A stretch of 64,000 nt of DNA from an uncultured Paraprevotella sp. (lineage in GTDB: Bacteria > Bacteroidota > Bacteroidia > Bacteroidales > Bacteroidaceae), in assembly GCA_910586505.1 (NCBI GenBank), contig CAJUGV010000004.1:154137-218136 (forward strand). The letters run 5' to 3'. This document shows positions 34,174-41,342 of the stretch, piece after piece. The position numbers were made by a program, and so were the translations under genes. Every line of letters begins with the position of its first letter. The first letter of the stretch is position 1. The notes under the pieces were generated by a model. The model searched no databases and was not told where the DNA came from. It worked only from the letters and a program-made list of their open reading frames with translations.

Positions 34174-35421
34174 ATGGCTTTGGTTAAACCGTTTAAAGGA
34201 CTTCGTCCTCCCAGGGAATTAGTAGAACGTGTGGAATGCCGTCCGTATGACGTGCTCAGTTCCGAGGAGGCTCGTACAGAGGCCGGTGACAATGAAATGT
34301 CACTCTACCATGTAATTCGGCCGGAGATTGATTTTTCGGCGGATGTAGATGAGTACGCTTCTTGTGTATATGAGAAGGGGGCAGAGAACTTTGCTAAATT
34401 CCAGCGTAATGCTTGGTTGGTGGAAGATGATAAACCTATGTACTATATCTATGCGCAGACGATGAATGATCGTACGCAGCACGGCATAGTGCTGGGAGCA
34501 TCGGTCAAGGATTATATGGACGGGGTAATCAAAAAGCATGAACTGACACGACATGAAAAGGAAGAAGACAGGATGAGGCATATCCGTATCACGGATGCGA
34601 ATATTGAACCTGTTTTTCTGGCGTATCCCGACAACGCGGTTTTGGCTTCGTTGATAAAAAAATATACGGCATGTGAGCCTGAATATGATTTTATTGCACC
34701 GATAGACGGATTCAGACACCGTTTCTGGCTCGTAAATAATGATGCGGACATAAAGACCGTGACTGAGACATTTGCATCTATACCTGCATTGTATATAGCC
34801 GACGGCCATCATAGAACGGCAGCGGCGGCTTTGGTGGGACAGGAGAAAGCAGCAGCCTTGGATGATCTGTCTACGGAAGCAGAGCATAATTATTTCATGG
34901 CTGTATGTTTTCCGGCTAATGAACTGACAATTTTAGATTATAATCGTGTGGTGGCGGACTTGGGAAACTTTGGAACGGAAGAGTTTCTTCGTGCACTGGA
35001 AAAGAACTTTGAAGTGGCTTGTATGGGCGAGGCTACATATAAACCGGCTCAACCGCATGAATTCTCTTTATATATAGACGGAAACTGGTATAGGTTGCGG
35101 GTGCTCCCCGGACGCTTTGATGAGAAGGATCCGATAGATGTGCTTGATGTTACTATCAGCAGCCGGCTTATCCTGGATGAATTGTTGGGCATTAAGGATT
35201 TACGCAGGGACAAACGTATTGACTTCGTGGGAGGTCTGCGTGGACTTGACGAGTTGAAGAGAAGATGCGACAGCGGTGAGATGAAAATGGCGCTTGCATT
35301 GTATCCCGTATCTATGCAACAAATTATGGATATTGCAGACAGTGGGAAAATCATGCCTCCTAAGGCCACTTGGTTTGAGCCGAAGTTACGTAGCGGATTG
35401 GTTATTCATAAACTTTCGTAA
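34174..35421 (+). CDS. DUF1015-family protein in the serine operon
   Basis: 415 aa, the full family length. It starts 13 nt after serA. The best-conserved points are the N-terminal VKPFKGLRPP, a KKHELTRHEKEEDRMRH segment (about residues 120-136) and IADGHHRTAAA (D210-H213-R214). DGHHR-type motifs and a preceding Glu are found in ParB/Srx-fold free-serine kinases (archaeal SerK, SbnI). Together with the operon this suggests action on serine or phosphoserine; that is inference. No membrane segment or signal is seen. Confidence 0.9.
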   Translation: MALVKPFKGLRPPRELVERVECRPYDVLSSEEARTEAGDNEMSLYHVIRPEIDFSADVDEYASCVYEKGAENFAKFQRNAWLVEDDKPMYYIYAQTMNDRTQHGIVLGASVKDYMDGVIKKHELTRHEKEEDRMRHIRITDANIEPVFLAYPDNAVLASLIKKYTACEPEYDFIAPIDGFRHRFWLVNNDADIKTVTETFASIPALYIADGHHRTAAAALVGQEKAAALDDLSTEAEHNYFMAVCFPANELTILDYNRVVADLGNFGTEEFLRALEKNFEVACMGEATYKPAQPHEFSLYIDGNWYRLRVLPGRFDEKDPIDVLDVTISSRLILDELLGIKDLRRDKRIDFVGGLRGLDELKRRCDSGEMKMALALYPVSMQQIMDIADSGKIMPPKATWFEPKLRSGLVIHKLS

Positions 35422-35432
35422 GGAAAAAACAG

Positions 35433-35440
35433 TATTTTTG
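35433..35440 (+). promoter_or_regulatory. -7 box TATTTTTG directly before the terminator hairpin
   Basis: Exact TAnnTTTG match located between the DUF1015 stop and its terminator. If used, the transcript would begin within the hairpin region and lead into yigZ. Confidence 0.45.
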
Positions 35441-35443
35441 CAG

Positions 35444-35482
35444 CTCCGGTTGCCGGTAAAAGGCCGGTGACCGGAGTTTTTT
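35444..35482 (+). terminator. Terminator of the serC-serA-DUF1015 operon
   Basis: Stem CTCCGGTTGCCGG / CCGGTGACCGGAG with a 7-nt loop, followed by six T. Confidence 0.8.
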
Positions 35483-35495
35483 GTAGAACAGGTTC

Positions 35496-36101
35496 ATGGA
35501 AGGAAAAGATGTATATAGGACGATAGTTGCCTGTGCAGAAGGGGAATATAGTGAAAAGAGAAGTAAATTTCATGCTTTTGCACATCCGGTACGGACCATA
35601 GAAGAAGTAAAGGGATGGGTAGAGCATTATCAGAAAAAGTATTATGACGCTCGGCATTGTTGCTATGCTTATATGCTTGGGGCCGACAGGAAGGATTTCC
35701 GTGCCAATGATAACGGCGAACCATCCGGTACGGCGGGAAAACCGATTCTCGGACAGATAAACTCTTACGAACTGACAGACATATTGATCGTCGTTGTTCG
35801 TTATTTCGGAGGAATCAAACTGGGTACGAGCGGTTTGATTCAGGCTTATAAAGCGGCCGCCATCGAGGCCATTCAGGCTGCACGGGTAGTGGAAAAAACT
35901 GTGGATGAGGAAATCACGTTTTTCTTTGAGTACCCTTTCATGAATTCCGTCATGCGTATCGTAAAGGAAGAGGAACCCACAATCGTGAGTCAGGGATACG
36001 AGCATGACTGCAGTATGACATTGCGTATCAGAAAAGGAAATATGCCACGCCTAAGGTCCAGACTGGAGAAGGTGGATACACTAAGATTTAGGGAAGATTA
36101 A
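35496..36101 (+). CDS. YigZ/IMPACT-family (UPF0029) protein
   Basis: 201 aa. The N-terminal UPF0029 domain has KRSKFHAFAHPV, the HCCYAYML histidine motif and the glycine-rich stretch NDNGEPSGTAGKPIL. It also has VVRYFGGIKLGTSGLIQAY, the signature of the family. A smaller C-terminal ferredoxin-like domain (DUF1949) follows. The eukaryotic relative IMPACT regulates translation; the bacterial role is unsettled. It lies 14 nt past the terminator of the serine operon. Confidence 0.93.
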   Translation: MEGKDVYRTIVACAEGEYSEKRSKFHAFAHPVRTIEEVKGWVEHYQKKYYDARHCCYAYMLGADRKDFRANDNGEPSGTAGKPILGQINSYELTDILIVVVRYFGGIKLGTSGLIQAYKAAAIEAIQAARVVEKTVDEEITFFFEYPFMNSVMRIVKEEEPTIVSQGYEHDCSMTLRIRKGNMPRLRSRLEKVDTLRFRED

Positions 36102-36169
36102 GAGGTGTATGTCTTGTCGAGTTTTCCTATTTTATGCGCTGTTTTGTTGGTCATTTTATGGTGAAGTGC

Positions 36170-36177
36170 TATCTTTG
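36170..36177 (+). promoter_or_regulatory. -7 box TATCTTTG for the aminotransferase gene
   Basis: Exact TAnnTTTG match; TTTTGTTGG about 21-23 nt upstream can serve as -33. The ATG is 37 nt downstream. Confidence 0.65.
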
Positions 36178-36214
36178 CATGTATTTCCAAATAACAAAAT
36201 AAAAAAGAAGAAAG

Positions 36215-37417
36215 ATGCCTGAAATATCTGTTCGCGGTCAGGAGATGCCGGAATCTCCGATTCGTAAGTTGGCTCCATTAGCTTTTGAAGCTAAGAATAG
36301 AGGGATACATGTGTACCATTTGAACATCGGCCAGCCTGATTTGCCGACTCCGCGAGCGGCTATTGACGCTATTCGCAATATTGACAGGAAGGTACTGGAG
36401 TACAGTCCGAGTCAGGGCTACCTGAGTTATCGGGAAAAACTGGTAGGTTATTACGCTAAATATAACATTAACCTGACAGCAGATGACATCATTATCACTT
36501 CCGGAGGTTCTGAGGCGGTGCTGTTTGCTTTTTTGTCATGTCTGAATCCGGGTGACGAGATTATAGTTCCGGAACCAGCTTATGCCAACTATATGGCATT
36601 TGCCATTTCGGCAGGTGCGGTGATCCGTACCATATCCACTACGATAGAGGAAGGCTTCTCGTTGCCGAAGGTTGAGAAGTTTGAAGAGCTGATCAATGAA
36701 AGGACGCGGGCCATTCTGATATGTAATCCGAATAATCCGACAGGCTATCTTTACACCCGCCGTGAAATGAACCAGATTCGCGACCTGGTGAAGAAATACG
36801 ATTTATATCTGTTTTCGGATGAAGTGTACCGTGAGTTTATTTATACCGGTTCGCCTTATATTTCGGCATGTCATCTTGAAGGCATAGAGGACAATGTAGT
36901 GCTGATTGATTCCGTGTCGAAGCGCTACAGTGAATGTGGTATACGTATTGGTGCCCTGATTACGAAGAATGTAAAGGTGCGCAAGGCTGTGATGAAATTC
37001 TGTCAGGCAAGACTTAGTCCTCCGTTGATAGGACAGATTGCTGCCGAGGCTTCCCTTGACGAACCGGAGGAGTATGGCCGGGAGGTGTATGATGAATATG
37101 TAGAGCGTCGTAAATGCCTGATTGACGGACTAAACCGTATTCCAGGAGTTTATTCTCCCATTCCGATGGGAGCGTTTTATACCGTAGCCAAGCTTCCAGT
37201 TGACGATGCCGAGGAATTCTGTGCATGGTGTCTGAGGGATTTCAATTACGAAGGTGAGACGGTCATGATGGCTCCGGCTGCGGGATTTTATACAACTCCG
37301 GGTTCCGGAAAGAACGAAGTGAGAATAGCATATGTTCTTAAGAAAGAGGATCTTACCCGTGCACTTTTTGTGCTGCGCAAGGCATTGGAGGCATATCCGG
37401 GGCATGTGTTAGAATAA
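36215..37417 (+). CDS. Class I/II PLP aminotransferase (aspartate aminotransferase-like)
   Basis: 400 aa, fold type I. Visible parts are LNIGQPDLPTP, the cofactor loop GGSEAVLF, the NPNNPTGYLY motif, the Asp/Tyr pair FSDEVYREF, the PLP lysine in DSVSKRYSECGIRIG, and the carboxylate-binding Arg in EVRIAYVL. Substrate (aspartate or another amino acid) cannot be set from the sequence. The permease gene follows 12 nt downstream. Confidence 0.93.
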   Translation: MPEISVRGQEMPESPIRKLAPLAFEAKNRGIHVYHLNIGQPDLPTPRAAIDAIRNIDRKVLEYSPSQGYLSYREKLVGYYAKYNINLTADDIIITSGGSEAVLFAFLSCLNPGDEIIVPEPAYANYMAFAISAGAVIRTISTTIEEGFSLPKVEKFEELINERTRAILICNPNNPTGYLYTRREMNQIRDLVKKYDLYLFSDEVYREFIYTGSPYISACHLEGIEDNVVLIDSVSKRYSECGIRIGALITKNVKVRKAVMKFCQARLSPPLIGQIAAEASLDEPEEYGREVYDEYVERRKCLIDGLNRIPGVYSPIPMGAFYTVAKLPVDDAEEFCAWCLRDFNYEGETVMMAPAAGFYTTPGSGKNEVRIAYVLKKEDLTRALFVLRKALEAYPGHVLE

Positions 37418-37429
37418 GATCGGGCCAGA

Positions 37430-38674
37430 ATGAATTTCAGTATGTTTATAGCCCGCAGGCTTTTTCGCGGGCATGGAGATGCGAAGAATGTATCTCGGCC
37501 GGCTGTCATTATTGCCACTTCTGGTGTGGCTGTGGGACTGGCGGTGATGATTGTCTCCTTGTGCGTGGTGCTGGGCTTTAAACAGGAAATCAGTTCAAAG
37601 GTGGTCGGATTCGGTTCCCATATACAAATCCAGAACTATGCTTCGGTGGCTACGAATACTTCACAGCCAATTGCGGTTACACCGTCATTGATGGATGAGT
37701 GGAGGGCGGTGCAGGGAGTGAGACACGTGCAGCGTTTTTGCAATAAGGAAGGAATACTCAAAACGGATAATGAATTCAAAGGTATCCTTCTGCATGGTGT
37801 CGGTCCGGAGTTCGATGCCTCATTTGTAAAGGCGAGTATGGACGAGGGAGAGTTTCCTTTATATTCTGATTCGGTGGCTTCCGGCCGTATTGTGATTTCC
37901 CGTCAGGTGGCGGACGAATTGCATCTGGAAGTCGGCTCAAAGGTGTTTGCTTATTTTTTTGAAAATACCGTACGTACACGTCGTTTTACGGTGGCTGGTA
38001 TTTATTGTACGCATTTGACCGAGTTTGACAAAGCGTTGGTTTTTACGGATCTTTATACATGCAACCGTCTGAATGGCTGGACACCGGAACAGTACAGCGG
38101 GGTAGAGATCGGAGTAGATGATTTCAAGCGTGTGGACGAGGTAGCCAGAGACTTGTCGAAGACGGTAAACCGCATGACCGACAATTACGGCGGTTCGTAT
38201 GTAGCGATGACGATACAGGAACTTTATCCTCAGATCTTTGCATGGCTTGATCTTCTGGATGTCAATGTGTGGGTTATTCTTGCATTGATGGTGTCTGTGG
38301 CCGGTTTTACGATGATATCCGGTTTGCTGATCATCATATTGGAACGTACGAATTTTATAGGCGTGATGAAGGCATTGGGCGCCACTAACCGTAGCATACG
38401 TCGTATGTTTCTCGCATTCTCTCTTTTCGTAATGGGAAGAGGCATGTTGTGGGGGAATATCATAGGAGTGGGAATCATGGCCTTGCAGCATTATGCCGGT
38501 GTGTTCACGTTGGATGCGTCTACATATTATGTCGATACGGTGCCGGTTCTGTTTCATGCCGGTTACGTGCTGGCCATCAATGCTGCTACGTTGTTGATTT
38601 GTGTGTCGGCACTTATTATTCCAAGCTTTTTGGTGTCTCGGATTCATCCCGCAAAGTCCATCCGTTTTGAGTAA
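37430..38674 (+). CDS. LolC/LolE-type ABC transporter permease
   Basis: 414 aa. One N-terminal membrane helix (ATSGVAVGLAVMIVSLCVVLGF), a periplasmic domain of about 210 residues and three C-terminal helices with the FtsX-type tail SRIHPAKSIRFE. The family extracts lipoproteins from the inner membrane together with LolD. No ATPase gene is adjacent; a LolD-type partner would be encoded elsewhere. Its linkage to an aminotransferase gene is probably only transcriptional. Confidence 0.9.
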   Translation: MNFSMFIARRLFRGHGDAKNVSRPAVIIATSGVAVGLAVMIVSLCVVLGFKQEISSKVVGFGSHIQIQNYASVATNTSQPIAVTPSLMDEWRAVQGVRHVQRFCNKEGILKTDNEFKGILLHGVGPEFDASFVKASMDEGEFPLYSDSVASGRIVISRQVADELHLEVGSKVFAYFFENTVRTRRFTVAGIYCTHLTEFDKALVFTDLYTCNRLNGWTPEQYSGVEIGVDDFKRVDEVARDLSKTVNRMTDNYGGSYVAMTIQELYPQIFAWLDLLDVNVWVILALMVSVAGFTMISGLLIIILERTNFIGVMKALGATNRSIRRMFLAFSLFVMGRGMLWGNIIGVGIMALQHYAGVFTLDASTYYVDTVPVLFHAGYVLAINAATLLICVSALIIPSFLVSRIHPAKSIRFE

Positions 38675-38760
38675 ACATTTATTAAATCTTTCGCCTTGTG
38701 TTTATTATAATAGTGTGAAAAATATTATATTATTATAATGGCGGCAAAGAGGAAAATGCT

Positions 38761-38768
38761 TATCTTTG
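38761..38768 (+). promoter_or_regulatory. -7 box TATCTTTG for the phosphate transporter
   Basis: Exact TAnnTTTG match. It overlaps the TTG (38766) that would begin the long reading, which supports the ATG at 38796. Confidence 0.65.
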
Positions 38769-38795
38769 CGACGGAATCAAATACAAAGTATTCTT

Positions 38796-41057
38796 ATGGA
38801 ATTTGTTTATTTAGGAGTAGTTATATTCCTGTTTGCCCTTTCCACGTTCGACCTGTTTGTGGGGGTTAGTAATGACGCTGTGAACTTTCTAGGTTCAGCC
38901 ATCGGTTCGAAAGTCGCACGTTTCAAGACTATATTAATAATTGCAGCAATCGGAATTTTTGTGGGAGCGACGACGAGCGACGGCATGATGGATATTGCTA
39001 GACATGGTATTTTTCATCCGGAGTTTTTCTCTTTTAAAGAACTGATGTGCATCTTTCTGGCAGTGGTCGCTTCTGATGTGATTTTGCTTGACATCTTCAA
39101 CACGCTCGGGATGCCGACGTCCACAACAGTCTCTATGGTGTTTGAACTATTAGGCGGAAGTACGGCGCTGGCTTTGGTGAAGATAATGCACGACTCGTCG
39201 CTGACGTATGCCGGCCTGATCAATACCGACAAGGCGTTTACTGTCATTCTGGCCATATTCCTTTCTGTTGCCATCGCATTTATATTCGGAATGATAGTGC
39301 AATGGCTCGCCCGCCTTATCTTTACATTTCATTATACCAAACATCTTAAATATACGATAGGGCTGTTCGGAGGACTTTCCATCACGTCGATAGCTTATTT
39401 TCTGATGGTCAAAGGCTTGGGAAAAGCCACGTTCATGACTCCTTTTATTAGAGAATGGATCTCGGAAAATACTTATCTGATTCTGGTTTCCTTTTTTGTC
39501 GGTTTTACCGTTCTCATGCAGGTGTTGCATTGGTGCAAGATCAATGTGTTCAAGATTATAGTGCTTTTCGGAACGTTCTCGCTAGCGATGGCTTTTGCCG
39601 GAAACGACCTTGTGAACTTTATCGGAGTGACGCTGGCCGGATTCTCCTCTTATCAGGACTTTATGGCCACTCCGGGAGCAGATCCTGCCACTCATATGAT
39701 GGGAGTGCTCAATGAACCTGCCGGTACCCATGCGTTCTTTCTTGTGGCTGCGGGTACGGTCATGACGCTGGCTCTGATGACCTCGAAGAAGGCGCAGAAT
39801 GTGGTAAAGACTTCGGTAGACCTGTCACGCCAGACTGCCGGTGACGAGATGTTCGGTTCCTCACGTTTTTCCCGCCGGCTGGTGAGAAGTGTGATTAACG
39901 GCAATGAGTTCGTGGTGGAACATATTCCCGTTTGTGTGAGAAGATGGATAGACTCGCGCTTTAATCAGGATGAGTCTATCATTCCTAACGGTGCGGCGTT
40001 CGATTTGGTGCGTGCGTCCGTCAATCTGGTACTGGCCGGATTGTTGATTGTGGTGGGAACATCGCTCAAACTTCCTCTGTCTACTACGTATGTGGCCTTT
40101 ATGGTAGGGATGGGGTCGTCGCTTGCCGACCGTGCCTGGGGGCGCGAAAGCGCAGTGTTCCGCGTCACCGGGGTGGTATCTGTCATAGGCGGGTGGTTCA
40201 TGACGGCCGGAGCCGCATTCTTCCTCTGTTTCATAGTCACGATGTTCGTGCATTTCGGTGGTGTGGTGGCCATGATATTGCTTATTGTCATAGTGGTGTT
40301 CATGCTCATCAACAATAACCGTAATTATAAAAAGAAAATGGCATCCGTACAGCGGGATGAGATTTTCTCCGACCTCGTTCAGACTAATGATAAGGACGAA
40401 GCCTGGGTGCTGCTCAACAAGCATATCAGCGAGTACCAGTCGAAGATGGTGAGATATATATCGGAATCTTACATGCAGACGACGACCGGGTTGATTACCG
40501 AAGATGTGAAAGTGTTGCGCAGAGCTTTGAATAATCTGGAGGATGAACGGAAGAACTGGAAGGTGGTGCGCAGAAAAGAATTGGTAGGATTGCGCAAGAT
40601 CGACCAGTTACAGGCTGTGGAGAAAGATACGTGGTTCCATCTGGCATGCAACAGTTGCGAGCAAAGCCTGTACTGTCTGAAACGTATGTGCGAGCCTGTG
40701 CTTGAGCATGTGGACAATAACTTCAATCCTATGCCGGAGGAATATGTCGCAGAGTTTATTCCCATACGTGAGGGAGTGGAGAAACTGATGAGTGTGATAG
40801 CAGAGATGATATCGACCGGAAACTATGACAACGCCCTGCAGGTACGTCAGTTCGGCGATGAGATGAAAGCACAGTTGTCGCAGCTCCGTAAAGTGCAGCA
40901 GGACCGGATCCGAAAAGGGGATATGGACAATTTGAAAATAGAGTATTTGTATATGAGCACGCTGCAGGAGACTCAGGAAATCATCGGTCATATGCGTCAT
41001 TGGGTTCGCGCATGCCGTCGCTTCCAACAGGAGAAGGGAGTGGTGACGGTATTGTAA
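38796..41057 (+). CDS. PiT-family phosphate transporter fused to a PhoU-like domain
   Basis: 753 aa from ATG 38796. Residues 1-520 are a Pho4/PiT permease with about 10-12 helices. The two inverted signature repeats appear as FVGVSNDAVNFLGSAIGSK and AMAFAGNDLVNFIGV. Residues about 535-753 are a soluble helical region (DEIFSDLVQTNDKDEAWVL onward) resembling PhoU/DUF47 bundles. Ordinary PiT proteins are about 330-500 aa, so this is a fusion of carrier and regulator, as seen in Bacteroidetes. The import is H+ or Na+ driven. Confidence 0.92.
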   Translation: MEFVYLGVVIFLFALSTFDLFVGVSNDAVNFLGSAIGSKVARFKTILIIAAIGIFVGATTSDGMMDIARHGIFHPEFFSFKELMCIFLAVVASDVILLDIFNTLGMPTSTTVSMVFELLGGSTALALVKIMHDSSLTYAGLINTDKAFTVILAIFLSVAIAFIFGMIVQWLARLIFTFHYTKHLKYTIGLFGGLSITSIAYFLMVKGLGKATFMTPFIREWISENTYLILVSFFVGFTVLMQVLHWCKINVFKIIVLFGTFSLAMAFAGNDLVNFIGVTLAGFSSYQDFMATPGADPATHMMGVLNEPAGTHAFFLVAAGTVMTLALMTSKKAQNVVKTSVDLSRQTAGDEMFGSSRFSRRLVRSVINGNEFVVEHIPVCVRRWIDSRFNQDESIIPNGAAFDLVRASVNLVLAGLLIVVGTSLKLPLSTTYVAFMVGMGSSLADRAWGRESAVFRVTGVVSVIGGWFMTAGAAFFLCFIVTMFVHFGGVVAMILLIVIVVFMLINNNRNYKKKMASVQRDEIFSDLVQTNDKDEAWVLLNKHISEYQSKMVRYISESYMQTTTGLITEDVKVLRRALNNLEDERKNWKVVRRKELVGLRKIDQLQAVEKDTWFHLACNSCEQSLYCLKRMCEPVLEHVDNNFNPMPEEYVAEFIPIREGVEKLMSVIAEMISTGNYDNALQVRQFGDEMKAQLSQLRKVQQDRIRKGDMDNLKIEYLYMSTLQETQEIIGHMRHWVRACRRFQQEKGVVTVL

Positions 41058-41130
41058 CCGGCAGACAGATGGTAGGGGTTACGGCCGCGCCATTCGTCAG
41101 GACTTTTTATGATGGTTTCATGATGATACT

Positions 41131-41218
41131 TTTTTATGGGCACGATTTATGTTTTTTGTGCTCTTGAAAATAAAAAACCGTGCGCACGAAAAATAAAATT
41201 CGTGCGCACGGTTTTTTT
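41131..41218. repeat. Intergenic palindromic repeat, site B, also a terminator
   Basis: A 19-bp inverted repeat (41172-41190 and 41199-41217; core CCGTGCGCACGAA/TTCGTGCGCACGG) flanked by A and T runs lies between convergent genes and should stop transcription both ways. Just upstream lies ATGGGCACGA (41136-41145), identical to the loop unit of site C. Confidence 0.8.
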
Positions 41219-41342
41219 ATGTCCTGCCTATTGACGTTTTAGGATTGTAGCTGTCTGAAAACAAGAGGTTTGGATTGGAGGAAGATATTCCGCATTTTCC
41301 TTTTCCGGCCATTGCGGTATCCGGATCTTTGTCAGAATCTTT
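41219..41342. other. 3' flank of the amidase gene
   Basis: No gene seen; probably minus-strand 3' untranslated sequence running to the site B hairpin. Confidence 0.4.
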
